The translations under genes were made by a program, and so were the position numbers. This document shows, one piece after another, positions 10,613 through 20,273 of a stretch of 64,000 bases of DNA. This DNA comes from Nereocystis luetkeana (Eukaryota; Sar; Phaeophyceae; Laminariales; Laminariaceae), in the NCBI GenBank assembly GCA_031213475.1, contig JARUPZ010000021.1:4254438-4318437 (forward strand). The letters run 5' to 3'. Each line of letters opens with the position of its first letter. Position 1 is the stretch's first letter. Below the pieces are notes generated by a model. The model saw nothing but the letters and a program-made list of their open reading frames with translations, was not told where the DNA came from and ran no database searches.

Positions 10613-13600
10613 AAAAAAAAAAACGACATGCTGCGTCCCGGCATTGTAGGGCTACGGCCATGCATGAGATCGAGCACATCTCTCCTATCGAGTACACCCC
10701 CCCCCCCCCCCCCCACCCGTTTTTCTCGTGGTTCAAGGTATGTCCGCTAGGTCGGTGAAAACCCGACGTTCTCGGTCGCTGGATTGTATATAGGGATGCG
10801 AGGGTCTAAGGTCATGCGACTGCGGCCATGCATGACATGAGTACACGCCCTCCCCCCACCCCCCATCCCCCGTGAGCATACGACCACGGCCATACATGAG
10901 ACGGGTACATATCTCCCATCAAGTACCCCCCCCCCCCCCCCTCCCCCTAAACCCCCCCCCCCGCCTCCCCCCGGCCAACATTGGTGTCAGGTTCACGCGA
11001 GTGGCCAACGCGTTGACGTGATGCACTATCACTACACCATCTCGGGGACGTTCCAAGGACGCTGGGAGGAGGCGACGTCCAGTTACAGGCAGATCATGCA
11101 GGATGGGAGAGGATAAGCTACGTCACCGTCGTCCGGAACCACCGGGAGCACTTCTTGAGCTACTACTACTACTTTGTCAGCCGGAGGTTCAGGTGGGGGG
11201 GAGGGGGGGGGGGGGGGGGTACCCGGTAGGAGAGATGTACTCGATCTCATGCATGGCCGTAGTCGTATGACCGTAGACCCTCGCATCCGGCGCATGTCGG
11301 GTTTTCACCGACCGGGCAGACATTGCTTGCACCAAGCGCGAAGCGCCTTGAGGTGTCCGGCGAGTCGTATGGAGGGTGAGCTGCATCCTACTAAGAACCG
11401 CTTTAGAGGCGGATTTTCTTGCATGTGGATGACAGCATCAATGAATTGGTTTAATTTCTGGGGTGGACACTGGGGGGGAGGGGGGAGGGTGGGGGCTGGC
11501 GGGCGGGAGGGGGGGTGAGGAGGTGGAGCAGGAGAGGCGACGGGGGTGGGTGGGTGGGTGGGTGGGTGTGGAAGGAAGCGGAGCATGCACTCGATATCAT
11601 GCATGGCCGTAGTTGTATGACCATCGAACGGGGAAGGGGGAGGGGGGGTGGAGGGGGGCGGAGAGGGAGGAGCGGAGGAGGTGGGTGATTGGAGAGTGGA
11701 GGAGTTGGAGGGGGGGGAGCGGGGGGGGGGGGGGGGGCAGGGCGTACACATTTTTTGCTTGTCTTGGTAATTTGACCATTGACCCCGCATCCCGTTCGAG
11801 TGGAGATGGGGGGGGGGGATGGATAAGTGGGTTCAGGCGAGGCGGGGGGGCGGAGGGGGGGCGACGGGTGAAGGAGATAAGGGTTGTGTGGAAAGGAAGA
11901 GAGCCGGGGCGAGCAAGGAGGAGAGGGGGGTGCAGGCGGCGTGGTAGCGTTCTGAGGGTCCCTCGCGTGTTGGGAAAAAAAAACGTTCATCGTCTTGTTA
12001 AAAGCTCCCGACACTGCCCCACCCCCGCCCCCGCCGGAGGCACTTTGCGCGACTCGAACACTACTCCGAACGGTAATATAGGCTCCGTTTGATGTTCATA
12101 TTTGGGCACCAAACGGTGTTTATATTCCCGGTCAAAGTGGTACACGGTAAGAATTTCGGGGGACCATAGTTAATAGGACCTGTGGTGTACTTAAAAACCT
12201 ACATATTTAACCATTTCTACCAACAATATTTGGTCCTATTAACTATGCCCCCCCGTGAGTAGTTCGTCCTCCCCTCCTTCTCCACAGCTGGAACGGGTCC
12301 GGATAGTCTTTCTGATGGATGCCCTCTGTTTCCGTGTCGGGACTTGCGTCGGGACTACGACGGCGCGGAAGGAGGGTTGGGATGCACCGCACGATAGAGG
12401 GTGCAACTAAATCATTCCTGAGGCTCCCTTGTTTTGATTAGGAGCTCTGCACTATTTGTAAAGTCGCCCTAAACCCGCCTGAGAAACAACGGATGATTTT
12501 TACGGCCAACTTTTAGTAGTGGTCCCTCTGTAATGCCGGTTGGGTAGTGCCGATCGACCCACTCTTACGTGGTGCCGAGGTGGAATCGCTCGGCACACAT
12601 CGCGATTTCACGAGGTAGAGGGAAAGTGCGCGGAGGGGTCCCGGTTAATCGCTGCTGTTGTGTTATCGTGTCCGTATTTTTGGCACTGTAGAGGGACCGT
12701 CGCTATTTGCAGGTGCAGCCCCGTGGACAACGCCGCGGCTTTTTTGTCAGGCATCATAGAACACGCGATGCGAATGATATACCAGTGGCAGCGAGTAAGA
12801 GGAATGGTATCCCAGTGACATTGGGTAATGTTTCCTCGGTCGAGAAGCTCCGCCGGTAGCCCAAAGTCGCGGGGGGGTGGAAATAACGTGAAGAACGTTT
12901 TGAACCCGCACGCAGGGGTCGGTGGGTGCGCGATCGTTTTTTTCGCGAGCGATTGTTTTTTTTTTTTTTCACCAGAACGGGGGGGGGGGGGGGGGGGGGG
13001 AAGGAAGGTCGGTCGCCGGTACATACCGAGCAAAAGGTACGAAGGCGTTTTCGGAAATGGCTGCCTGGTCATGAGAGAGCCTGCTGACAACATAGTTTGT
13101 TCGGCTTTGTTGTAGAAGCGCCCTTCCTTGCCGGTCGTTTGATGTTTTAGAGAAAAACGAGCGCTGAAAAGAAGGGTCGCACCACTGCTGTGTGTGCACT
13201 CAACGCCCTTTACCCTTCCCGGTAGTTTTGGCCGAAAAATTGCCGCCCCCACCGTGGGGCACGCTCTTTCGCCGCAGAAGGCAAATGAAGGTACTCTAAG
13301 CACACCTCGAACAGATCATCGATTCGCACGGTGGGATCTATATGATCTGTAGAGCACATAGATTGGTGATCTGTGTGTAGCTCGTGTCTGTTATCATCTG
13401 CACGATCAAAGGTAGGACATGTTTCCTGGGTTGGATCTGTACTATGCAGATCCCGCACGTCCACCTCAGAACGGCAGGATAGGAGCTAGATTATATATCT
13501 GTAGATGATATATCTGTAGATGATATATCTGTTGATGTATCAGTAGATGATTTATCTGTAGATGCTGTATCTGTAGATGATGTATCTGTAGGTGGTGTAT

Positions 13601-16600
13601 GAGTAGATGATGTATATGTAGATGATCTCTCTGTAGATGATCCATCTGTATATGAAGTATCTTTAGATGATCTATCTGTAGATGAGCTATCTGTAGATGA
13701 TATATATCTGTAGATGGACTATCTTTAGATGAACTATCTTTAGATCTCTATCTGTAGAGGCTCTAGCTCTCTGACGTGTGAAAGTGCCTCTCTCTCCCTC
13801 TACCTCCCTCCCTCCCTTATCCTTCGTTACGTGGAAACCTCCGTGTTTGTGTGGGAAGCTCTCTGTGGCGCACTTCTTCCAGAGCAACCGGAAAGACAAG
13901 ACTTATCGGCTTCAACGAGAGCGTCTGAGTAATCCGCTATGCTCGGAGTTTGGCATCCGCACAGAGGAGGAGCTAGAACACTTTATCCAGGCGGAGCTCC
14001 CGGACTTTCGATTGGTGAGAGATGACTAACAACATCGACGGACTGAAATTATGACTTTCGATTGGTGAGAGATGACTAACAACATCAACGGACTGAAATT
14101 ATCAACGGATACATCACTCAAGGGATCAACCATTGGACGGGTAAAAAAAAAAATGACGGGTGAGGGAAGAGGCCGCGAACCCGCTCACCTGTCTTCTTTT
14201 TTTATTTTCGTTTTTATGCGGAAGAGGGGGATGGAGGGCAAGACCCGCTCGATACGATATATCGAAACGTTCGATAACATATGTATTAATAGGACTATTA
14301 CGGGAGACCATAGAAAAATAGGACCAAGTGTTGTTGGTAAAAAGAGGTGAATACATAGGTTTTTGTGTCTACCGGAGGTGCTATCTACTATGCCCCCCCC
14401 CCTAATAGTCGTAGGAGGTAGTCCTTCCCCCCCCCCCCCCCCCCCTCCTCTTATTGGGCGAAACATATCAACGGAAAAACGTCAACCGGAAGACAGGCAA
14501 CGGATAGAATTGTGCCGTATTAACGACCGAAAAAAACAACGGAATACAGTTATCAAGCGAGCGAAGAAACTCGACCGAAAAGAAAAAGGATAAAAAGGTC
14601 GATCAGTTGGTGGCTCTAGCGGTATAGTCATGTTCTACTTCTTAGTCGGCGTGGTGCCTTGCTGCCCTGTCTGCCATCACCTTCCTACTTTCGCCCACCG
14701 CAGTTTCCCTTCTACCCCTTCCTGTTCACCCCCCTCTCCGCATTCCCTTGGTCGGGTTTTCTGCCACTCTTCCTGTTGCCTCCCCCCCCCCCCCCCCCAT
14801 TCCCTTGGACATCACATACAAATAATATCGATACGTGCCTGATACCAACGGATGAAAGAGGAAACTCGTGATCGGTTGATGTCAACGAGCCGCAGAATTT
14901 CACGACCAAAACAAGCAATGAACGTTAGTACAACAGCGCTATTAATAGTACGAGAAAAAAAAAACCGATATCACAGTCTCTGGTAGTGGCCGCGCACCAG
15001 AAGATAGATTGACTCCTTGCAGCTGTCATCCGCATGCAGGTCCGCCTCACAAGCGGTTCGTAGTAGGATGCAGCTCACCCCTCATGCGACTCGCCAGACA
15101 CCTCACGGCGGGCGCTTCACGCTTGGTGCAAGCTAGCAATGTCTGCCTGGTCGGTGAGAACCCGACGTGCTCCGTCCCGGCATTGTAGGGATGCGAGGGT
15201 CTATGGTCATACGACTACGGTCATGCATGATATCGCGTACCCTCCTCCTCCCCCCCCCCCCTAAGTATACCTGATATGCAGAAACAGCTTGTCAGTGTGA
15301 ATTATATTTCTACTGCGACGCGGGGTAGTGGGGGGTTGGGGGTGGATGTGCTCAGGTTGTGTGGTGGACGGAGAAACGTGAGAGAGCAAGGGAGAGAGAG
15401 AGCAAAAGAGAGAGACCATAACAAAAAGTACAACACCGAAAACAGCAACATCAGTGTCAACAGCGGCAACAGCCGCCAGGCCACGCTACCACGTACAACA
15501 GAAAAACACGAAGCTAGAACAGCAGCGGGCAGCCACAACCACAAGCACCACCACACCGAACCACCACCCCAGGCACAGCCAGCGACAACAGCAGCGACAA
15601 CCACCGCTATATACAACAGAAAATAAGGAACACCAACAACAACGACCGAAAACGGAACCAAAAACGCCACCACAGCAACAACACCGCTCTACACCTACGA
15701 AAAAGAAAACGATAGCAGCAGCTGCTGTAGCGACAACGACCACATCAACAAGCCTTAAATCACAACAAACATCTACAATTTTAATTCAGCCATAGCGACA
15801 GCAACAACCCGAACGGATCGCAACAACGACCACAACAATAACAAACAGCAACAACAACCACAACCACAACCACAACCTACAGCAACAACCAACAGCAACA
15901 ACGACCACAACAACGACCAACAGCAACAACGAACCCAACAACAACCAACAGCAACCAACAACAACAACAACCACAACAATAACCGTTTCGTCGTGCCCTA
16001 CCCGTTTCACAGGTGATACTCACGGAGGCGTTCGACGAGGGGCTGATGGTGCTGAGACGCCTAATGGGCTGGGAAATGATCGACATGACCTACTCGCGCA
16101 TGATGGAAACCAAAGCCGGCTCGCGTCGCTGGGACGGGAAAGATCTGAAGAACGTTCCCCACTTTGACGACCTCAACCCGTCGGTGAGCGGCAGCGTTGG
16201 TGGAAGTATCAGTACAACACGCGTCGGAACAATGACGACCTGTACCGTAGTAGAACATCTGGTCATGCTTTTGGTCTCTTTTATGTGGCCCCCAATAGGA
16301 ATAAAAGAAGTTGTGTCCACCTCCACCGATCGGTTTAACCCCCCCCCCCCCCCGCACTATTTTACTGCCTCCTCGCAGATTCAAAAGGCCATCGACGATA
16401 ATACTTCCCTGGACGGGAGGCTGTACGCAGCCGCGTCGGTGTTGTACGAAGAGGTAGGGAGGCGCGTGCCACCAGCGCCCATTGGGGAGGGAAGAGGGAC
16501 GGAGGAGGGGTAGCGAGGGAGGGATGGGGGGGGGAGCGTACTCGTGTGTTGCTTGCCTTAGTCATTTGACCATTGACCACACACACACACCACTTTCGAG

Positions 16601-18552
16601 GCGGGGGAGGGGGGGGGGGGGGGGGATGGGGGGGGGGGGGGGGGGGGTACCTACAGACTGCTGTGTAAACGAAAACCCGGCTTCGACAAGAGGGTTGAAA
16701 TATAATTGACTTTTTCACGCGCTAGCCTTAGCCCTGACCCCGAAACCCAGTTATGATTTCGGCAGCGAATCAAGCAGTGTGGTACCCCGAGATCGTAGCG
16801 ACCGAAACAATGGTTGGTAGGTCTTGGTGTTCTCAGGCGCCCACGGGCAGCGCGAGTCAGCGCCCAGCAGCAGCGCGGGTAGAGTCGTAGGGCCATGTTG
16901 CTCCCCGTGCTGGGCGACTCCTTGCGTCAACCATGGTATTATCCCTCTTGAATCACGCGGTGGCCGCAACGGTTGCTGTATTACGCCACTTGTTTATCGT
17001 CGTAAGTTTCTTTTTTTCCCCATCTGGAGTGCTGAGAGGGCCAAGCGAGTTAAAAAAAGCCAGGGCAAGGTAGAGGGGGGGGAGGGGGGGGGGGGGGGCA
17101 CGTACTCATTTGTTGCTTGCCTTAGTCGTTTGACCATTGACCACGCATCCCTTTCGAGACGGACCACCGTTCCTACTCCTACTAGAGACACCTTCAACAG
17201 TTGGGCGCTCGTCACGTTTCCATATATTACATGAAAGCTTTTCGCTGATCTTACCCCCTTCCTGTTTCGCCGCATGTGGCTGAGGTAGAGGGGGGGGGGG
17301 GGGGGGTAGTTTCGGGGCTACGGTACGTATTTCTTCCTCGTCGCCTGAAGTCGCCTGGGGATGGGGTACAGTACCTGTGCACGTACGTACCACTTTATTT
17401 TCATTCCTGTTTGTTCTTCGCTCTATTACGGGGGACCATAGTTAATAGGACCTATGGTATACATAAAAACCTATATATTTAACCGTTTTTACTAACAATC
17501 TTTTGGTCCTATTAACTATGGTCCCCCGTAATAACATAAACTCTTTGTTTGTGGGGGCCGGGGGGGGGTGGGGGAAGGGAGCTCCCAACTTGTTTTTCAG
17601 AAAAAGTTTGTCAGTTTTGTATGGGGCGTAGAGCTTCTCATCTTTCGGAACCCCAAGAAAAACTATGTACCCCCAAAAGAAGGCTTGAAGCTTTTTTATG
17701 TAGAAGTCTAGTATTACTTGTTTCTAAAAGGTTGTTAAGAGTACCTGTCTCCCCCTCCCCCCTCCCTACCGTACCATAGTTCCCAACGGATATATTGAAA
17801 TGCTCGCCCCCTACCGTACCATGGTTCCGAACGGACATATTGAAACGCCCGCCCCCCACCGTACCATGGTTCCCAACGGACTTATGAATGAAAACGGTCT
17901 TGTCACGGCTGCTGTAGTTGTCAAATGGGCGGTGAAAAGTAAGCCAACTGTTCGATAACGGGCTTGCTACTTGTAGCGTTTTGGTCGATAGAAACACAAA
18001 ACCGAAAGAGCGACCACCGCCCCGGATCAAATCTGAATACACCAAGCGCGCGGGACTCTGCAGACACCTAGCCAATTAGTAACTACAGTAATACCCAGCC
18101 AACTGCGTAGTCGGTGGTTTATATTACGGGGGGCCATAGTTAATACCCTGGTAGGACCTATGGTCTACACGAAAACCTATATATTTACCTTTACTCACAA
18201 TATTTGGTCCTATTTACTATGGTCCCCCGTAATAGTAAGCCAACTACTACTATACGGGGGGACCATAGTTAACAGGACCTATGGTATACATAAAAAAAAA
18301 CTAGATGTTTAACCATTTTTACTAACAATATTTGGTCCTGTTAACTATGCCCCCCCCCCGTAATAGTGTGTACCGGTAGTCGGCGGCTTACGGTCAGTAA
18401 TCTGACAGCCCTGTTCGCTCGCTCGCTGGTGTCAGAGGAAGGCAGTCGTCGCTATCGAGATAGAGGAGGAGCTCGAGGAGTTCGAGAAGCTGCAGGCGGT
18501 CATGAACGGCTACCTACAGAAGAACAGCTCCAGCGAGGCCGTCAAATGGTGA
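8502..18552 (+). CDS. Gal-3-O-sulfotransferase-like gene (multi-exon; span of confirmed exons)
   Basis: Members transfer sulfate from PAPS to C3 of galactose in Golgi glycans. In brown algae homologues are candidates for sulfating wall polysaccharides such as fucoidan (inference). Exons: 8502-8594, 8998-9057, 10991-11192, 13883-14014, 16013-16183, 16379-16453, 18436-18552. Nearly all join in phase 0. Landmarks in order: VAFAKTHKTASTTLAMILVR (5'-phosphosulfate loop), MHYHYTISGTFQG, SYVTVVRNHREHFLSYYYYF (3'-phosphate region), NPLCSEFGIRTEEEL, VILTEAFDEGLMVLRRLMGW, then DGRLYAAASVLYEE, and a charged C-terminus ending EAVKW and TGA at 18550. Oddities: an apparent 2-bp insertion near 11111 stops exon 3; its donor phase (2) does not fit exon 13883, so a small exon may be missing or the donor is GTCAGC at 11174. 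The N-terminal anchor is not certain. It may be a functional gene with a sequence error or a recent pseudogene. Confidence 0.85.
8998..9057 (+). CDS. Sulfotransferase short exon with GC donor
   Basis: 20 codons LASFGGPHVSAIPLEEAVEQ between TTCCCAG and CAG|GCGAGT. Phase 0 on both sides fits the neighbours exactly. No GT donor is available that keeps the frame, so a GC-AG intron is inferred. Confidence 0.6.
9136..9404 (-). repeat. Family B repeat, full-length copy with ~45-base G tract
   Basis: All family landmarks are present. The tail appears as a very long G run at about 9135-9178 with single C or A interruptions. The copy lies in the intron after the GC-donor exon. Confidence 0.85.
9412..9650 (+). 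repeat. Cluster of G-rich tracts
   Basis: Repeated G runs of 8-25 bases separated by TACTCGATA-like or GGAAGG spacers. These look like stacked, mostly tail-only Family B fragments. Confidence 0.7.
9949..10052 (+). repeat. Family B repeat, 5'-truncated
   Basis: Begins at GGATGCGAGGGTCTATGGTC and ends with TCTCTCCTATCGAGTAC followed by C runs. Only the tail-proximal part is retained. Confidence 0.8.
10074..10140 (+). repeat. Family C poly(C)-end repeat
   Basis: Family C consensus (sense strand): CGTCTCGAAAGGGATGCGTG, GTCAATGGTCAAATGACTAA, GCAAGCAACAAATGAGTACG, then C. Here the sense copy ends ATGAGTACCC without a long run. Confidence 0.75.
10313..10471. mobile_element. Family A element nested beside a second left end
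   Basis: Two left ends (ATTACGGGGGACC at about 10316 and 10363) precede a single right end (GCCCCCCCCGTAATAG). A younger copy seems to have landed in or next to an older one. Confidence 0.7.
10625..10717 (+). repeat. Family B repeat, 5'-truncated
   Basis: Starts at GACATGCTGCGTCCCGGCAT directly after an A run and ends TCCTATCGAGTAC plus about 20 C. Confidence 0.8.
10744..10940 (+). repeat. Two further truncated Family B copies in tandem
   Basis: The first begins TAGGTCGGTGAAAACCCGAC and ends GAGTACACGCCC. The second (about 10873) begins GTGAGCATACGACCACGG and ends ATCAAGTACCCCCC. Confidence 0.7.
10991..11192 (+). CDS. Sulfotransferase exon with apparent frameshift
   Basis: Frame 1 reads VHASGQRVDVMHYHYTISGT ... 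SSYRQIMQDGRG and stops at TAA 11114-11116. The family match resumes in a shifted frame with ISYVTVVRNHREHFLSYYYY. Removing two bases of GGGAGAGGATAAG at about 11107-11113 restores a continuous match (..QDGR-ISYV..). The exon ends CAG|GTGGGG in phase 2, or earlier at TTT|GTCAGC in phase 0. Homopolymer-rich flanks make a sequencing error possible. Confidence 0.75.
11195..11436 (-). repeat. Family B repeat, full-length copy
   Basis: The G tract at 11195-11219 abuts the splice donor of the sulfotransferase exon ending at 11192. The copy runs to GCATGTGGATGACAGC. Confidence 0.85.
11450..11730 (+). repeat. G-rich tracts with a tail-end fragment of Family B
   Basis: Long purine-only stretches (GGGGGAGG, GGGTGGGTGGGT) surround a short TACTCGATATCATGCATGG fragment at about 11588-11625. 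No gene. Confidence 0.6.
11721..11805 (-). repeat. Family C repeat
   Basis: A G tract, then GTACACATTTTTTGCTTG, TTTGACCATTGACCCCGCAT and CCGTTCGAG. Diverged copy. Confidence 0.7.
12150..12258. mobile_element. Family A element
   Basis: Ends are TTCGGGGGACCATAGTTAAT and TTAACTATGCCCCCCCGTGA, with core CCAACAATATTTGGTCC. Confidence 0.8.
12259..13299. other. Intron stretch without a recognised exon
   Basis: Sequence between the sulfotransferase exons at 11192 and 13883. A small exon with phases 2 to 0 may be hidden here, but I could not identify one. A G tract lies at 12979-13000. Confidence 0.4.
13300..13460 (-). repeat. Family E GATC-rich repeat
   Basis: Contains GATCTATATGATCTGTAG, ACATGTTTCCTGGGTTGGAT and CTGTACTATGCAGATC, the complement of the family core. 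Confidence 0.6.
13490..13765 (+). repeat. 15-bp minisatellite
   Basis: About 18 diverged copies of ATCTGTAGATGATNT. It ends about 110 bases before the sulfotransferase exon at 13883. Confidence 0.9.
13883..14014 (+). CDS. Sulfotransferase exon (NPLCSEFGI segment)
   Basis: 44 codons from AGC after TTCCAG to TTG before GTGAGA, phase 0. It includes LSNPLCSEFGIRTEEELEHF and ELPDFRL, the conserved segment before the FDE motif. The last 12 exon bases plus donor are duplicated 50 bases downstream. Confidence 0.85.
14003..14102 (+). repeat. 50-bp direct duplication across a splice donor
   Basis: Copies start at 14003 and 14053 and differ at one base. Each contains GACTTTCGATTG|GTGAGAGA, i.e. the exon end and the donor. 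An in-frame TAA between them means only the first donor can be used. Confidence 0.9.
14292..14409. mobile_element. Family A element
   Basis: Left end TATTACGGGAGACCATAG. Right end CTACTATGCCCCCCCCCTAA, slightly diverged. Confidence 0.75.
15022..15261 (+). repeat. Family B repeat, full-length copy in sense orientation
   Basis: The best sense copy. It runs from GCTGTCATCCGCATGCAGG through AAGCGGTTCGTAGTAGG, GGTCGGTGAGAACCCGAC and CCGTCCCGGCATTGTAGG to TATCGCGTACCC and a C run. Confidence 0.85.
15420..15990 (+). repeat. CAA/ACC-rich simple sequence
   Basis: About 550 bases of A/C-rich triplets (CAACAA, ACCACA) with almost no T. It ends just before the sulfotransferase exon at 16013. Confidence 0.85.
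16013..16183 (+). CDS. Sulfotransferase exon (TEAFDEGLVLL segment)
   Basis: 57 codons between CACAG and GTGAGC, phase 0. It reads VILTEAFDEGLMVLRRLMGW and continues to NVPHFDDLNPS. This matches the family segment in which a Glu-x-Phe-Asp-Glu precedes a Leu-rich helix and a Trp. Confidence 0.9.
16379..16453 (+). CDS. Sulfotransferase exon (LDGRLYAAA helix)
   Basis: 25 codons IQKAIDDNTSLDGRLYAAAS then VLYEE between TCGCAG and GTAGGG, phase 0. It corresponds to the 'N..D..LY..a' helix near the C-terminus of the family. Confidence 0.85.
16527..16604 (-). repeat. Family C repeat
   Basis: GTACTCGTGTGTTGCTTGCC, then TTTGACCATTGACC, with an AC microsatellite inserted, then TTTCGAGGCGGG. Long G tracts follow at 16602-16647. 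Confidence 0.8.
17078..17163 (-). repeat. Family C repeat, typical copy
   Basis: G tract, CACGTACTCATTTGTTGCTT, TTTGACCATTGACCACGCAT, CCCTTTCGAGACGGAC. The tail is on the left as G. Confidence 0.85.
17424..17533. mobile_element. Family A element, intact
   Basis: Perfect ends TATTACGGGGGACCATAG and CTATGGTCCCCCGTAATA over 110 bases. Confidence 0.9.
17763..17880 (+). repeat. Short tandem repeat, ~50-bp unit
   Basis: Three copies of CCCCCTACCGTACCATGGTT followed by CC(C/G)AACGGA(C/T)ATATTGAAA. No function seen. Confidence 0.8.
18122..18235. mobile_element. Family A element
   Basis: Intact ends, with a small insertion (CCTGG) in the left arm after TTAATA. Confidence 0.85.
18251..18366. mobile_element. 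Family A element, 15 bases from the previous copy
   Basis: Ends TATACGGGGGGACCATAG and CCCCCCCCCGTAATAG. It carries the variant GTTAACAGG. Confidence 0.85.
18436..18552 (+). CDS. Sulfotransferase terminal exon
   Basis: It starts after GTGTCAG and reads RKAVVAIEIEEELEEFEKLQ, then AVMNGYLQKNSSSEAVKW and TGA. The acidic helix followed by a Ser-rich end is plausible as the C-terminus. Phase 0 matches the previous exon. Confidence 0.7.
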   Translation, partial: RKAVVAIEIEEELEEFEKLQAVMNGYLQKNSSSEAVKW

Positions 18553-18569
18553 GAGAGGGGGGTGGCCGG

Positions 18570-18666
18570 TTAACCCTTTTAGAACCGCACTCCCTTATGT
18601 GGGGACAATTCACTCTAAATATGAGTAGTTTGTCCCCAAAACGGGACTGGGGTCCTAAAAGGGTTA
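18570..18666. mobile_element. Family D palindromic element
   Basis: Family D is a ~97-bp near-palindrome starting TTAACCCTTTTAGAACCGCA, then GTCCCGTTTTGGGGACAAA. It has an AT-rich centre and the complementary right arm. This copy begins 18 bases after the sulfotransferase stop codon, so it may lie in the 3' untranslated region. Confidence 0.8.
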
Positions 18667-18850
18667 AGGGGGTTGGGGGGGGGTGACATAACTTAGCTCG
18701 GGTGGGTGCGTGGGTGGGTGGGTGGATGGGTGGGTGGGATGGTCAGCAACTTCGCTTCCAACTCCCGACCTCAGCTCTCTCGCCCTATCTATATCTATAT
18801 ATATATAATATATATATTATTAAATAATATATATATTATACCAGGTATAC

Positions 18851-18969
18851 TTCAACGGTACCAATATAATATATATATAATATAATGTAATAATATATTA
18901 TATAATATATATATATTAATAATATATATACCGTATATAATATATATATTATATATTGGTACCGTTGAA
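18851..18969. repeat. AT-rich inverted repeat with TTCAACGGTACC arms
   Basis: Arms TTCAACGGTACCAATATA at both ends enclose almost pure AT sequence. Pure TATA sequence also precedes it from 18785. MITE-like or a cruciform-forming locus. Confidence 0.75.
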
Positions 18970-19117
18970 ATCGCAACGATCCAGGTGTGCGAGTCTTGTA
19001 ACGGGTATTTTTCGGCCCCAAAGCTTGGATGGAACCACCTCTGTCATCGCTGGGTCCGGACGGGGCCTCATGTTGACGGTGTTCTCTTCTCTACAAAACT
19101 CATCCCCGAGAATGTAG

Positions 19118-19227
19118 TATTACGGGTGGCCACAATAAATAGGACCAAATCTTGTTAGTAAAGATAGCGAATTATATAGGTTTTTGTGTGTACCGTAGGT
19201 CCTATTTAATATGGTCCCCCGTTATAG
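19118..19227. mobile_element. Family A element
   Basis: GTAAATAG-arm subtype in reverse, with GGTCCTATTTAATATGGTCC on the right. Ends intact. Confidence 0.8.
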
Positions 19228-19873
19228 CTCGTGGTGTCACAGACAGGACAGGCTTCCAAAAACTCCCTGGGATGGAAGAATACTTCAGGAAAAAAAATGA
19301 GATAGAATACCGTAGAGAGCGTTTTTCGCATCGGGGTGGGGTGGGGGGGGGGGGGGGGCGATCGTTTTTCAGCGTTTTTGATATATTTCTCCGAACAACG
19401 GAAAGGGGTGCTTGAAGTCGAACCTTGAATTTCGGGAAAGGCTCTAACACGGGGGGCGATACGAGCTGGGCCGGGCAAGACGCAAACATATAGGCTGAAC
19501 CGGATTTCCGAGACGGTTTTTGCGAATCAGAACCTGAAATTTTGACACGTGCTTTCGACTATCAATAGTATAACAAATATATTTACGGGAGTACCCGGTA
19601 CGTTTTTTTTTTTAATGTATTTATTTTCGTGAGCTATAGTCCGATATTAATAGAATTGGGGATTTTTGTTTCGAGACAAAAGTGATTGAAACAGAAAAAA
19701 AAAAAAATCAAAACGTACCACCGTGAGTATTTTTGTTAGGCCAAGTATTATGGGAAATTTTTGAGACGTTATTTCTGGCTTTTTCAGCGATCTCCGAAGC
19801 CCAAAAATCAGAACCATCTATTATGGGACAGGAAATCATCGATATTTTTGATCTCAGTTCCTGGAGGGGGCAA

Positions 19874-19927
19874 AAATCAGCAAAACCTCTCAGAACTGAG
19901 CTCAGTTCTGAGAGGTTTTGCTGATTT
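19874..19927. repeat. Perfect 54-bp palindrome without spacer
   Basis: Two 27-base arms meet at GAACTGAG|CTCAGTTC. The outer part also pairs imperfectly (GATCTCAGTTC with GAACTGAGAT), extending the hairpin. Confidence 0.95.
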
Positions 19928-20077
19928 CTGAGAACTGAGATTTTTCGTATTTTGGGTGCTACATCTCACTACTACTGCCAGCCCACCTATCTACCTGCGC
20001 ACCTGCCACCCGTCACCCACCACGCGAAAGCATCAAGCCGACGGCGGGCGGTAACTACGGCGCTTGTGTAAAGAGAG

Positions 20078-20235
20078 ATGGCTTCTCCTTCACATGGAAG
20101 CAATATTAGCGGTGGCAGCAGCAGCTGCAACAGCGGCACCAGCAGTAGCAGAAGCAGCAGCAGCACCGCCAGCAGCAGCAGCAGCAACAGCAGCACCAGC
20201 AGCACCGCCAGCAGCAGCAGCAGCAACAGCAGCAC

Positions 20236-20273
<38 letters not shown>

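Noticed and set aside
11451-12014. 187-codon proline-rich minus-strand frame
   Set aside because: Produced by G-rich tracts and repeat fragments; no independent coding character.
15454-16010. Gln/Thr-rich frames
   Set aside because: Simple CAA/ACC repeat in an intron directly before a real exon.
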